The notes beneath the pieces were generated by a model. The model searched no databases. It worked only from the letters and a program-made list of their open reading frames with translations, and was not told the DNA's origin. Below are positions 20,186 to 33,031 of a stretch of 64,000 bases of DNA, in pieces. Made by a program: the position numbers and the translations under genes. This DNA is from Prorocentrum cordatum (Eukaryota > Sar > Dinophyceae > Prorocentrales > Prorocentraceae). Each line of letters starts with the position of its first letter. Position 1 is the first letter of the stretch. The DNA lies in the NCBI GenBank assembly GCA_963575745.1, contig CAUYUJ010017627.1, positions 403,972 through 467,971 on the forward strand, in the 5' to 3' direction.

Positions 20186-22545
20186 GAATCGCACTTGGCA
20201 CGCGCCTGGGACACGCTTGAGCCACGCAGGAACTACACCATAAGTACAAGGCTTGCACCTGCATCACCCCGGGAACATACGAACTACGCGTGTGCTACAC
20301 CTGAAGTTCACTTGAACTACACATGAAACACCTGGGATACTACCGAGCCACACTTGAATTACAGTTCATGCAAACCTGGGCTACACTTTCATAGACACTT
20401 GAGCTACATCTGAATTGTACATGAACTACGCACAAAGTACACTCACACATGGGAAGCAACGACTTCAGCTGTGCCACGTTTAAACTACACGTGCACTACA
20501 CCTGGCCTTCACCCGAACTACGTTGGATCTACATTGGGACTGCAAATTGTACACCTGAAACACTCTTGAACTACATTCGAATTACAAACTACACCTGAAC
20601 TGCTCCTGGGCGATACCCGAGCTAGTCTTGTACAATTGAGTTACTCTTGAACCGCATTGGAGTTTAACTTGAGTGCGCTGGAGCCAGAATGCTTACATAT
20701 GGGTCATCTTTGTGTGGCACCTGAGCTGCACCTGACCCGCGTTCGAGTCACTCTTGACGCACATGTCAGTTAGGCTTGATCTAGATTTGCATTACGCTTG
20801 AACAGCGAGGATTACACTCAGGCCGCTCTGAACCTACACCCGAACTACTTTGTAATATCGCAACAAAACGTCGTTTAAATTGCGTGAGAGCTTCATGTCA
20901 GTTGCACGCGAACTATGACCTTCCACGTAAACCAGATGGGACGCAATCGAGCCACATCTGAAACACATTTAATATACAATTGAATTGCAGTGTAATTGAA
21001 TATGATGTACATGTGGTTCACACTTAACACTTAACATGCTACACCAGAACCGCATGCTACACTCGGAGCCGCACGTGGATTACATTTGAATTACCCTTGA
21101 CCTACACTTGAATATACATTTCAGCTACGTGCGGACTGCATTTGGACTACAAGAGCTTCACATGTATCGCAGTTGTACTACACCTGAACTGCACTTGAAC
21201 AATATGAACTGCATTTGAATTATCCTTGCATTTCACTTGAGCCACACTAGAAATATTCTTTCAGTATTATTAAAAGTCTACACCTGATCCACACCTGAAC
21301 CACAACTGAACTACACTTCAGCCTCCCGCGAACTACATATGAGATACGCCGGGGTCATACCTCAACGACACCTGATATGCACGTTGGCCGCGCTTGAATT
21401 AAAACTCGACTCCCAGTGCTGCACCTGAACCGCAGTTCAATTACACTGGGTCTACACTGAACCACTCTTGAACTGCACTTGAACAGCGCTTGAACTACAT
21501 TTGAAGAACGCTTGAATTACAGTTCATCTACAAGGACTCTTCCGAACCGTACTTGAGCCGCACCTGGGCTACATTTGAGCCGCCCCTGTAATACATTTGA
21601 GTTGCACTTGGATCGCACTTAATCTGCACATGCATTACGCTTTCGACTACATTTGAATTTCCGGGGGCGCGCCACGACCACAGACTTGAGCAACGCCTGA
21701 GCCACACTTGATCAACACTTGGACTGCCCTTGGAACCGCACTTGGATCTCACTTGCACTATTGAACTACAGTGAAGCTCGCATGAGTTCGAATGGCTGCA
21801 CATGCGCCACATTTGCACGACTGGAGAACCACACTTGACACACACTTGAATTACCTTTGAACTCTATTTGAATCAAGCCTGGATTACATTTCGACCACTC
21901 ATGAACTATACCTAACGTAAAAGGGCCACACATTTCTTGAAATTCGCTTGAACTATACTTGGTCCCACCTATGACTGCACTTGGAGTAACAATATCACAC
22001 CATAACGATTTGTTGAGCTACGCTTGAAGTACACCTGATCCACATGAGTTACAATAACCTTCGCGTGGTCTTCCCCTGAAGTACATGTGAACCACGCTTG
22101 AGATACACCTGAACCACACTTGAGCTACAACAGATAACTTGGACCGCGCTTGAGCTACACCTGAGACACACGCGCATGTTTGAACTACGCGGGCCACGCC
22201 CGAACCGTGCTCGAACTGCTCCCGACTTAGATTCAAACAACTTTTGAGCGACACGAGAATTCCACCGGGTAGCCGCACTTGAACTACAAGGTCTACCTTT
22301 CGCCACACTTGATTTCCACCTGAATTATATTTGAATTTGATTTGCGATTCGAGCCCATGCTTGGATTACATTTGAACGGCAATGACTGCACCTGAACCAC
22401 GGATGAACTACACCTGACTTGCATCTAAAAGGCACTTGCATTACCAGGGGAGTGCACCATAACTACATTTGAACTGCACTTGAACTACAATGACTACATC
22501 TGCAACACACTTAGATTACACCTGAGCCACAGTTGACCCATACTT
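20186..22545. repeat. Degenerate 11-bp satellite, about 2.35 kb
   Basis: The unit is close to CTACACTTGAA, with variants such as CTACACCTGAA, CTGCACTTGAA and CCACACTTGAG. Spacing is mostly 11 bp, with 10- and 12-bp units mixed in. TGA and TAC occur in almost every unit, so no + frame longer than about 100 codons exists over 1.2 kb, in strong contrast with the flanking GC-rich DNA. Confidence 0.9.
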
Positions 22546-25440
22546 GCGCACGCAAGCGAGGGGCGCTTGAGCGCGCGCAGCAAAACCTGGGACTGCGCCA
22601 GGGCGCCCCGCCATCCACGTCATGCCGGACCTGACCGAGTTTCGCTCGAACAGCGCCTTCCCTGAGGCAGATAGGTGCGACCGGAACGAGGTCCCTCTGC
22701 CGCGCGGCCGCGGCAACCGTCGAACGCGCGAGCGTGCCGTCGCCGCGCGAGGCGCCCAATTTCGAACACCCCTGGCCGACGAGGGGCCGCTCTGCGCGGC
22801 TGCGGGCCGCCGGCGGGGGGCGCCCTGGGCCGCGGGCCGTGGGCGGACCGCCTTCGCGACGCGGTTTGCGCCGCGTTCCCATTCGACTCGCGACGCACGG
22901 GGCGCGCCGGAACCGTGCCCGCGCGCGCCGTCTAGCGCGCGTCGGAGATGGGGCCGCGTTTGGGCCAGGAGGACACCTGGTGCTTGAAGCGGTTTTGCAC
23001 GGGGAAGGCGGCTGCGCTGGCACGTGGCCCCCGCCCCGAGGGGGAGACGGCCCTCTTATTTTCGCCCCCGCGACCTCGATGAGAGGGGGGTCGGTGGCCG
23101 ACGCAGCGATTCGCCGCCCGGCGCGAGAGGGGGGGCCTCGCCATGGGCCGCTCAGAGGTCGACGCGTCGCTGGGAACGAGTAGACAGATAGATGCGCAGA
23201 AGAGCACCCCCGCCACAGACCGCCGCCGCTCAGCGGAGGACAGCATGGCGTTCCACGACCGCTGCCGCCCCGGCCCGCGCCGGGCGCCTTCGGCAGACGG
23301 GCCCGCTTTCAGGGGGGCGCTCGGGCAGCTCGAGGCGGCTGAGGGCCTCGGCGCGACGAAGGCGCCAGCGATGGAGCGCTTGGACCAATCGGCAGCGAGG
23401 GGGCAGCGCGATGAAGCGGCTGCTAGGGCATCAAGGTGGCCTGCGGCAACGCTGCCTCTTGTTCCTGCCCCGACTCCCGTTGCGAGTTTTCCCATGGCGC
23501 GTCTCGGACGTTCAAGACTTCTCCGGGGCATTTTCAAAACTACCCCATCCGAATCTCCCGAAACATCTCACTGGGGGCGTGATGAGGATATCCATGGCGC
23601 CCTTTGTTGTAAGTATGTTGGATCGCGACTGGGCTCGGCGCTGCGATCGATTCATGGCCTCGGCCGCCTCCGTGTTTGCCGCGATTCTGTCGAGTTTGGA
23701 CGAGCGCCAGGACGGGACACATAGCGTCGTCGTACGTTTGCGCGATGCCTCCGAGGCCGCGGCGCACGCTAAGCGTCCCGCGTTCCCTCGGGTGTTGCGG
23801 ACATTGCCCCCCACCATGCGCTGGGCATAATCGCGACGACATTGATTTGCTATCCGGTCTCGAAGCGCCCCCCCGGCTGCCAGGGTATTTGAGATGTCTC
23901 GCTTTGTTGATGCCCAGAAAGGGCGCCCTCTTCAGTCGGGGGCGGCGGCGCGGCACGACAGAGAGAAGCGTTGTCTGCCGCGCCTCGTGGCCATTCCAGT
24001 GCACCCGGACAGCCAGCAATCCGTGAGTTTTCAGATCGAAGAGTAGCAGACGCGGCGAGGTGCCAGTTTTCCACAGCGGCATGCCGCTGAATTGGTCCAC
24101 CATGTCCATACTGATCGGGATCCAGGAGAATCCCATACCCCTGCTGGTGTACACCATTGCAGTATTGCCCCCGCGCATTCCTGAACCCCTAGTTTTCACA
24201 TGCCAGCGCCCAACACATCGTTCAAACAAACGTGTAGCCGGTCATTCATTCATCCGCCTTTGTACGATTGTTTGTGCCACGACCGTTTCGCCCACGAGCA
24301 AACGTCCAACAATGATTTTTTGAACCCGTGCGCGGCGAGAAGGGGCGCGAGGGTCTGGCGCCAAAACGTGATAATGCCATTCGGCCCGTAGATAGGAAGA
24401 ACCACCAGTGGATACTCAAACCGAATATTGATACCACGACAGGGTTTGCATACGATGGCGCCGTTGACCCAGAGGAGACGATCCGAACGGCGAATAGTGT
24501 TTGAGCATCGGCAATCTCAAATTCACCTCCCAGAGCTACCGCATGCAGCGCTCAAGTGTTCGGCCTGTCGTGGTGGCGTACGCGCGAAATTATTTAGTTG
24601 TTGATCGCGATGCTTCTGGAGGTAATTAGATTTGCCTCGAACGGGCCCCCATCCCCTGACACGGTTTCCGCATGATGGCCAATTTGAACCCGAGAACCAG
24701 ATCGGGAAAATGACAGCGAATGACATGAGCAGTTTCTCGAGGAACCTTTCTCGAACGGCGTGGAATCACTCGTACTTTGCTCCCCGTCCCATGCCGTCGG
24801 ACTCGACAAGCTGTTGTGTTGTTTGTTTGAGAATTCGCTGCAGCCATTTTCTCCCCCCGAAGGGTGGACACGTTCTGAACCCCACGACGCCCGACACCCG
24901 CCGCGTCAGTATATGAAAGCTCGGAATGGAAGTCAACGCCAAACGCCAAACCACTGGCACATATTTCTCCGCAGCAACAGCGAGCGAGTGAATCTGGCCT
25001 CGCTGAGCCCCCCGTCCAGCTCCCGCGTCGTCCGTCGTCCTCTTTTTCGCTTATTTTTTCCTCGCACTCAGGATTCCCACAGCTACCCTGCCTTACCCCT
25101 GATGCGAGAGCGCTTCGATATGGATTCTCCCAGGCAAGCTCGCACTCTCCCCCATGCTCCTGACATTCTTCCCGGATCAGTAGCAGAACAGGCCGTGCTC
25201 CTAGACCTTTGCCCGGAGCGGCCGCCCGCACTGCGTTTCTACACCGCGAGTGGCAGCCAGAGTCTCTCGTTGGAGTTGTTTGGATGTCGGATCGCGTTCC
25301 CTCCCAATCCGAATTCGGCCTTTGTCGGTTGGCGCAAGCCTCCGCCATTTCAGTTCCGTTCACAATGAACATGTCAGCCAGTGCGGACCCCCAAACAGTG
25401 AGCCATTGCCGTGTGGAGATGAAATATATCTGGGCTGCGT
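22546..25440. other. Unique DNA without recognisable genes
   Basis: The first 1.5 kb is GC-rich with overlapping frames up to 212 codons; the remainder has lower GC. I recognise no domain. A 202-codon + frame (24760-25368) and a 248-codon minus frame (24626-25372) overlap fully and neither has a known motif. Confidence 0.4.
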
Positions 25441-25665
25441 GGTGTGAGCTGTGTTGAGTGAGCTATTCGGTGCGCTAGGGAAGCTATGCGGTACAATATT
25501 TGTTGCGGAAGCTAGGTGGTGTGACTTATGCCGTCGAATTTGTGTTGTGTAATTTATGCCGTGCAAGCGGTGCAAGCTATGTTGTGAAGGATATGTAGTG
25601 CAGTTTATGTTGTGCGAGTTATGTTGTGCGGTGTGTGAGCTATGCGGTGCAAGCCATCTGGCCCC
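25441..25665. repeat. Degenerate ~15-bp minisatellite
   Basis: Units around TTATGTTGTGCGAGT, such as GATATGTAGTGCAGT and TTATGTTGTGCGAGT, with decay toward the left side. Confidence 0.75.
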
Positions 25666-25670
25666 CACGG

Positions 25671-25905
25671 GGCGCCCAAGAGCGTGCGTTGGCGCCAACG
25701 CCGCGAGTTCTCGGAACACCCACCCAGCGCACGGGGTGTCTACGAGGCGCCCAAGAGCGGGAATGGTCGCCAATGAGGCGAATTCTTGGGACTCACCCAT
25801 CGCACATTGCGCCTACAACGCACCCCCGCGAGGGCACAGCGTCAACGAGGCGGATCCTCGAGACACACCCCCAGCGCAGGGGGCGTCCACGAGGCGCCTA
25901 ACCTT
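25671..25905. repeat. ~75-bp tandem repeat, about three copies
   Basis: GGCGCCCAAG occurs at 25671 and 25746. The third copy is seen as ACGAGGCGCCTAACC near 25889, about 147 bp after ACGAGGCGCCCAAG at 25742. Units share a CCCAGCGCA(C/G)GGGG core. Confidence 0.75.
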
Positions 25906-26460
25906 GGGGGCTCTCCCCAGGACCAGTTTTTCATTTTGATGTGTTTCTGTTGATTGTCCCGGGGCCTGCGGAGGGCCCCGGCAGCGGGGAAACCGCGAAG
26001 GTCCTCCAGCACCAGTTTCCTCAGCACATCGTTCCTTCATGGCGACTAGCTGTAATTGGCCGACTCCCAGCGGGTCTGTCCTCCGCAGAAGGCATCCACC
26101 ACCGTGCTTGCCCAGCGGCGCTGACCCTAACCTGGTGTATAAACCCTCCTGGACTCGGCCAAGATGGCGTAACTATTTGGACACCATACATCCAAACACC
26201 GTGACGAGACCCAGGATGGCCCTGGCCTGGCACGGTGGTGGTGGGTGTAGAGATGTCTTCTGCGTGCCACCCTCCCCGCCGCGAGGCCGCGCAGCCGCAG
26301 GAGCAGAGGCCCCTCCACCCCGCCCGCGAGGGGGGGCGGCGTACCCCGCGCTCGACCGAGAGCAAGCCCAGCCGCTGGTGGAAGCCGGTGCCTAGGTCTT
26401 GGCTCGAGGAGGAATGGATGGAGTGTCGCTACACGTTCGGTATCTGGGGGCCCGCTTGTG

Positions 26461-26640
26461 GGCCCAGGACCGCAAAGATCGATCTGGGATGAAACATTGC
26501 CCCTGTGGATTTTGACGTATACGGGTCCTGTCCTGGATGTGTTTAAGAGTTTTTCGGCCTCCTGCGGCCTTCTCCAGGCCCAGGGCCGTCAGAAGACGAC
26601 TCGGGATGAAACATGGGCCCTGTGGGAAGCTCCTGGGTAA
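26461..26640. repeat. 117-bp partial tandem duplication
   Basis: GGCCCAGG(A/G)CCG followed by GGGATGAAACAT and CCCTGTGG occurs at 26461 and again at 26578. The stretch 25906-26460 shows no recognisable gene. Confidence 0.7.
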
Positions 26641-29250
26641 GGTCGGGGCTCTGGAGGCCTCCTGGCCTCCAGGGAGGGAGGGGGGATCCAGCGGATGGGC
26701 CGTTGGAGGATGTGGATGCCTCTGGAGGCTACTGGAGGTCAGTGGCCCGACGCGCCGCCATGGTATGGCTTGTCTAGACTGGCAGAACCAGGAGAACCCC
26801 CAAGGAAGTGTGCAGACCTCCTCCCCCCTCCTCATCCCATGCATCCAAGTGCAATTACATGAATGCGGGCTGATTCTTCTACATCTAGACGCTTGGACAT
26901 CCGAGTCTGAACTGTGCTTGTTTTTGCCATAGCGGACACGCGCCTATATCCAGCGGCATTGCTTTAGCCGATGTGTCGTGCAGACACGGCGTCATTGTTT
27001 GCTGTTTTTGAAGTTCATCGGGGGTGGTTCGAGGCGCAGGCGTCCCCGGGGAAACTGTCCTCGAGAGCACATAGTAGTTGGCCCTTTGTATGCGCATAGT
27101 GAAGTTCATACGTCCTTTCCAGGCAGTGCCGCATTGCAGAAATGCGCAAGTTCCACGTCATATGATCAGCTCAAGGTGGTGACCTGTCTTATGCGGTGTG
27201 GGGGCATTCTTGGCGGAGACCTCTCCCGGGGAGGACATGGAGGAGGGGTCGTAGAGGGGGGAGGAAGAAGAGCAAGTGAGCGAGCGATCGCCAGTGCGGA
27301 CAGGCGTCCAGGCCTAACCAAGACCAGGTTGAGGAGAACGTGGTCTCGGGGATATGGCATGTGCTGTTCTGCGCGAGACACATGCACAGTAACGAAAGGT
27401 GGAGGGGTGTGGGAGGAGAGAGGGGTCCTGTCTTGTCCTGGTCGCAATCATCGTCGTTGGTCTGCACGTGCTTTGGTGTGGATGTCGGCGTGTGTTGTGT
27501 ATGCCGCGGGGGTGATGTGTCGTTCAGAGGTCTTCAATGCTTGCCAGTGCATTGGTGTAGTCGTCCTCGATTTCAGACCAGGCGATTGCTTCTTTGGCTG
27601 CTCGCGCCCACCTGGGGTCGTCGGGTCGGGCTTGTTCGCGCTCTGCCGCGCGTGGCGGGTGTAGGTCGGGACGTCTCGTGCGAAGGGAGTTGTTGAGGTC
27701 GTCGTCCTTGCTGTTGCATGCTGGCGCAGGGTTGTCGCTGTAGTGCCTTCAGGTCCACCTGGTAGTGTCGGGGTTGGCGATCTTCGTGGCCGTGCGCCAT
27801 GCCATACGCGTCTGCGTCGTGGGCCATCAGTCGATGTAGTGGTGCTCCGCGTTCCGCGTGGGTCGTTTAATATAGGCGACCCACTGTGTCACGCACGGCG
27901 TCTCCCTTCTCGCTTTCGTCGTCGCCCTCAGTGTGCCAGCCTGGCGTTGTTGGTGTCTCCTGTTGTGGTGGGTTGTTGTTGACATCGTCGCTGGCGGTGC
28001 CAAAGCGGGAGTCGTGAATCTGCATTTCGTTGTTCTCCATTGTCGTCGTGCTTCCCCTGTTGCGAAGATGTGGTCGCTGCGTGGAGGGTCTTCTGGGCGT
28101 TCTGGTCGTCATGTGGCGCATGCGTCGTCGACGGGGGGCACGCACGGCGGACGCCTTCCTCGGGGAGGACGTGTGGAGGAGGGGGCGGAGAAGGTGGGGG
28201 GAAGAGGAGGAGGAGGAAGAGGATGGGGTGGAGGAAAAGGAGATAAGCATAATGAATACACGCAGCAGAAGCAGCAGCATCAACAGCAGCAGCAGCCGCA
28301 GCAGGTGCATTAGCAGATACAGAGACGGAGGAGCATGAGGATGATCTTGACAAATAACGTGGGACGCTGGAGGACGGGATGGAGGAGAGAGAGAGAGGGG
28401 GGAAGACGGCTCGGACGAGCAGGACGAGGGAGCAAGAAATAGAGTGATGCGGCAGGAGGAGAGTTGCCTCAATCGTTACGTTATCGACATCGTTCTGTTA
28501 CCGCGGTCGGAAGTCATCGTCGGCCTGCGATGCCATCCTCGCTTGTCACCGTCGGCCTGCGATGCCTTAGATGGAGCGTTGTCGTCATAGCTCTGCTACG
28601 GCGGTGGTCGTACGGCGTCGCTGGCGGTGTGCCGCGCAGATCTGGCAGCGCGGGCACGCTGGTGCAGGCGCAGGCAGGGGCACTTCCGAGGTGGGCACGA
28701 TGACGCCTACGATTCTCTGCGGCCCCTCCATTTCTTCCCCCCCTTCCCCTGCTCCATCTTGCTCCCTCCCCTCTCTTGTCCATCTCCTGCCCGGGCTCCC
28801 TCCTCTCCTTTGCTCCCCTCTCTTCTGCTTCACCTTGCAGTGACGGAGGGAGGAAAGCAGAGAGGATAGCGGACCAGAGGCTGGAAAGGTGGTGGAGGGA
28901 TGCGAAGGAGGTTCACCACTTCACCCTCCCCTCGTCCCCCCTCCTTCCGCGCCCCCCTTTTCCCTTTTCCTTCCTCCTGGGATCAGTGGTCGCATGTCTG
29001 TGAGAGGTGCCTTGCAGGCGCGCGCGTGCGCCATTTGCCCCCTTCGCCTGCGCCCTCCCTGTCTACTCGGGCCGCGTGCACAACAGCACCGGTGGCTTGA
29101 CGCTCACAAGCGGAAATTCTTGGAGGTCGTCGAATGATTTTGTTGAGGCACCTCTCCGAGGGGCATTTCTACCTTGATGGCGGGAGGTAGCCTCGGGAGG
29201 TGTTTAGTTCTGTACCCCCCCCTCTGTTTCCCTCCGCGGGGCACAAACTC
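26641..29250. other. No recognisable genes; short purine and CAG tracts
   Basis: Includes a GGA tract at about 28190-28250, a CAGCAG run at about 28262-28310, and C/T-rich DNA around 28730-28830. Overlapping frames on both strands lack motifs. Confidence 0.4.
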
Positions 29251-29254
29251 GCCC

Positions 29255-29360
29255 CTCCTCCTCCTCCTCCTCCTCCTCCTCGTGTTCCTTCTTCTCCTCC
29301 CCCTCTCCTCCTGCCCCTCCTGGTCCTGCTTCTCCTCCTCCACTTCCTCCTGCTCCTCGT
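29255..29360. repeat. CTCCTC pyrimidine tract
   Basis: About 100 bp of CTC/CTT units on the + strand. Confidence 0.9.
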
Positions 29361-29429
29361 TGTTATCGTGGTCGTCGTCGTGGTCGTTTTTTGTATACAT
29401 GTTTGACTGGTTGGATAATGTTTTAGGGG

Positions 29430-29925
29430 GGTGATTTCTCCCAAGGAACAATCCATTGTGGGCTACCCTACACGCGAGAGGATCCGTGAGCATCGTCTCA
29501 TGAGGATTGCAATCTGAACCAGTGGTTGCGGTTGTATTCATGATTCTAGTCGGACTGTAGTCGTGGTTGGAATCGCGCTTGCAGTCGCAATCGCAGTCGT
29601 AATCGTAGTATTCGCTGTTATCGTAATCGTAGTCGTAGTCGTAATCGTAGTCGTCGTCGCGGCTGATATCATGTCCCCTCTATTGTTGAGGAAGTCTGGA
29701 TATTGTCGGGGGAGTTTCTCCCAGGGAATAAGTATGGGCCGCCCTACACGCGAGAGGATGTGTGATCATCTTCTCATGAGGATTACACTGGGAATCAGTG
29801 GGCGTGGAGTAGTCGCGCTTGTTGTCGTGGTTGTAATCGTAATCGAAGCCGTTCTTGAGTTGCAGATCGTAGTCGTACGCGTAGTCGTAGTCGTGGTCGT
29901 ATCGCGTGCCGCGGAAACAAAAACA
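29430..29925. repeat. 276-bp tandem duplication with GTAGTC/GTAATC hexamers
   Basis: CCTACACGCGAGAGGAT occurs at about 29467 and 29743, in similar contexts of 90 bp (TTTCTCCCA before, TCATGAGGATT after). Each copy is followed by a field of GTAGTC, GTAATC and GTCGTA hexamers (29540-29670 and 29810-29915). Confidence 0.85.
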
Positions 29926-31595
29926 ATTATTTTCAGATCTTGGCGGGGCCCCAGTCCGCCAATAAGGTCGCCGAACATATGATATTAGGGGGCGCTCTAA
30001 AGATCCAGCCCAGTCACGCCCAGAGCGACTAGTCAGCAAATCTACCAGGCACAGCAGACACTGCGGCTCCTCCCGTCCCCTCCCCGTGCAATTATTCAGG
30101 AATTATCTTGTAGCGCCCCTCACGAGGGTAGAAACCATGGTGATCAAGCTTATTCCTTGGAACGTCGTGCTGTCTCCTCTGTCTCATTCTTCCTCTGCTG
30201 TTTCTCGTTCCTCGCCCTCCTCTGCCTTCTCGTCGTCGTCGTCGTCCGCCCCCTTCTCCTGGTTTCCTCCTGCTCCTCCTTTTCTCCTGCCTATTCTTCC
30301 CGCTCCTCCCACTGCACCTGCTCTCCCTCGTCCTCCGCCTACTCGTCCGCTTGCCGCCGCACCTCCTCCCCTGGGCTCACGTGGCGGGTTCGATCTGGGG
30401 TTTTGCGGCGTCCTGCGCGGCGGTGCTGGTTACGCTGCCAGCCCTGGAACTCGGGCCTTGAAGTTCCGTCGCGCAGGCGTCGATGGCCGTCCTTTTCACT
30501 GCCTAGTGTTGTCCTCGTCCCCCTGGTGCACGGCCGTGGGGTGATGTCTCCCCTGCGGTGACCGCTGCTCAGGGGGCCGCCCCTTTAGTGTTCAGAGCGC
30601 GCGTCAGGGCACGGGGTAGGCAACTCCGTCTTCCCCGACCGTGCGCCCTGCCGTGGCTTTCAGGACTCTCTGGGCAGTGTCGTGTACAGCCGATGCTACC
30701 CAGCTCTCCCCGTCTAGGGCGTGTGGTGGACGGTCCTCGTGCTGAGGGTCTGCAGAGGTTGTTGTGTAGTCAGGCTGCGGGTCCCTGTCCAGGTGTAGCT
30801 CGTTCCCGTTGGTTCGAGTGGGCCTGCGAGGGGCCACCCAGCGTTGGGTCGCTGGGCTAAGTCTCGCGCTCGCGCCTTGGCACACCTCTCGCTCGTGCGC
30901 AGCCGCTGCAGAGAATTGTTCAATATCTCTGTTCGGCTGCACTCTGTCTAGCTGTCTCTCCTGCTTCTGCATTGTTTCTTGGTCTTTGCAGGCAAGACAG
31001 GGGCTCTCAAGGCTTGCAACAGTGCCTGTTGTTGGCGGCCGAGCAGAGAGTGGATCCGTAAGGAGAGGGGGCCATAGTGGGCGCTCGGGAAGGAACTCGC
31101 GAAGCCCCCTCCCCGAAACGGCGCTCGCCGAGGCGAAGTCGCCCAATTCTTTGCACCTGTTGCTCGGTGCATTTAGCTTACACCATATTTCGCAGTTGCT
31201 GTAGGGAGTCGCCTATTTGGCTGATGTGGTGAAGCCGTGGAAGTGAACAAACAGCCAGTATCAAAAAATGGACCGTCGAATTGTTACTCGTATGCTCCAA
31301 GGGCGTCCAGCCCAGAGGGCGTTCCCCCCCATGCTATACGATTTGACCTCCCTGGGCTGTCTCGCCTGGCCCTCCTCGGAAGCCCCCCGCGCGGGTCCTC
31401 CACAATGGAGACAGTTTGGAGGGTGAGAGCTTTGGGTCTCCTGGCCGCCCCGTTGGGCCACCCAAACACGCTTCACGCAGGGCTACAGAAGTGAAACCAG
31501 TTTCGAGAGGGACAGCTGTTCCTTCGACGGGCCAGGGGGCGGTGCCCCGCGTTGGTATGCGATTTAGGAAAGAGCGTGTTCTACCGCTGCTGGCG
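29926..31595. other. No recognisable genes
   Basis: About 30180-30330 is pyrimidine-rich. Frames of 100-180 codons overlap on both strands without known motifs. Confidence 0.4.
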
Positions 31596-31790
31596 GAAAA
31601 CCGAGGGGGTCACTGTGGGTTCCCAACCCGTCCTCCCCCCCTGTGAAAACCAGGGGGGGTCACTACTGGTTCGAACCCCTCCCTCCCCCAGCCCATCATG
31701 AAAAGGGGGTGGGGTCACTACCGGTTCGAAGGCCCCACCCCCCGAAAACCGGGGGGGGTCACTACCGGTTCCCCCCCCCTTCGCCGCCGG
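31596..31790. repeat. ~50-bp repeat with a B-box-like core, four copies
   Basis: Each unit has a G run, GGGTCACTACCGGTTC, and a C run. Unit spacing is about 50-56 bp (GGGGTCACT at about 31606, 31656, 31711 and 31756). Two units carry GGTTCGAA, one of them as GGTTCGAACCC, which fits the RNA polymerase III B-box consensus. Confidence 0.8.
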
Positions 31791-31799
31791 CAAACGATC

Positions 31800-32540
31800 C
31801 CCGCTCTTCGGGACAGTTGGACAATGGTGGGGATGCGGGGACAGTGGTGGGAACGGTGGTGGTGCGGGGACAGCGGGACGGTGGTGCGGACAGTGGTGGG
31901 GACGGTGGTGGTGGTGGGGACAGTGGTTAGGGGACAGCGGGACAGTGGTGGAGACAGTGGGACAGTGGTGGGGACGGTAGTGGCGGGGACAATGGTGAAG
32001 GCGGCGGTGAGGACAGTGGTTGGACAGTAGTACAGTGGGGAAAGTGAGTGGTGGGGACAGTGGGACAGTGATGGGGACAGTGATGGGGACAGTGGGGGCG
32101 GTGGGACAGCACAGTGAGACAGCGGCGGGGACAGTGGGACAGTGGTGGGGACAGTGGGACAGTGGTGGGGACCGTGGGGCAATTGGGCAGAGTGGGACCG
32201 TGGTGGGACAATGGTGGGGAGAGTGGGGACAGCGAGACACTGGTGAGGGCACTGGTGGGGACAACGGGGACAATGGTGGGAACAGTGGGGAAAGTGGGAC
32301 AGTGGTGGGGGCGGTGGTGGGTGGGGACAGTGGTGTGGGGACAGAGGGAACGTGGTGGAAACACTGGGACACTGGAGGGTACAGCGGTGGTAAGGACAGT
32401 GGCTAGGGTGGTGGCGAGGACGGCGGTGGGACAATGGAACAGAGGTACTGTGGCGACAGTGGTGGGGACAGTGGGGACAGTGGTGGGAACAGTGGGACAG
32501 CTCAGTGGGACAGCGGCGGGGGCAGCAGTGGGAGGGTTCA
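31800..32540. repeat. 12-bp G-rich satellite, GGGGACAGTGGT
   Basis: About 60 degenerate units of GGGGACAGTGGT over 740 bp. Because the period is a multiple of three, frames stay open on both strands; the Pro/Thr/Cys-rich minus frames are not genes. Confidence 0.95.
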
Positions 32541-32554
32541 TGGTTCCTGTCTAC

Positions 32555-33010
32555 TTCCGGCGTTGGCTCTTGGCCCGCTGGTAATTTTCTCGCCCATCCG
32601 CGCCTCCTCGCGCTGGGTTTGGGCCCGCGGGTTTTCTTCCCGCTTTGTCCTTTCCGGCCCGCGTCGCCGCCCCCCCGCCGGGCCCCCCCCAGTCTTTCGT
32701 TGGCCTGCGCCTAAGAGCTGGCGCCACTGCGAGACTTTCCGCTGCCGCTGTCCCGCTCCGGCTAATGTGCTCTTAATTTTCTGGCGTGTTTACTCTTGCT
32801 CTTGCTTGCACTTCAGCGCTGGCTTTTGGCCCGCTGGTAATTTGTTGGTTCCCCCTTGCTTGGTTCGCCCGCTCTCTGTTTGTTTCCTTCTAATTGTCTG
32901 GCGTGTTCACTCGTGCTCTTGCTTGCACCTCGGCGCTGGCTTTTGGCCCGCCGGTAATTATCTGGCGTGCCCCCGCATGCTCGATACTATCCGCTCTCTG
33001 GAATCGTCCT
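32555..33010. repeat. 117-bp tandem repeat
   Basis: TAATT(T/G)TCTGGCGTGTT occurs at 32774 and 32891, followed by CTCTTGCTTGCAC and GGCTTTTGGCCCG. Partial units lie at about 32563 (GGCTCTTGGCCCGCTGG) and 32957. Confidence 0.85.
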
Positions 33011-33031
33011 TGGAGCCGCAGATCAAAAAAA

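Noticed and set aside
31650-31690. GGTTCGAACCC as part of a tRNA gene
   Set aside because: No acceptor, D or anticodon stem can be formed around it; kept only as a B-box-like word.
31581-32584. Long Pro/Thr/Cys-rich minus and Gly/Asp/Ser-rich plus frames
   Set aside because: A 12-bp period keeps frames open; composition is fully explained by the satellite.
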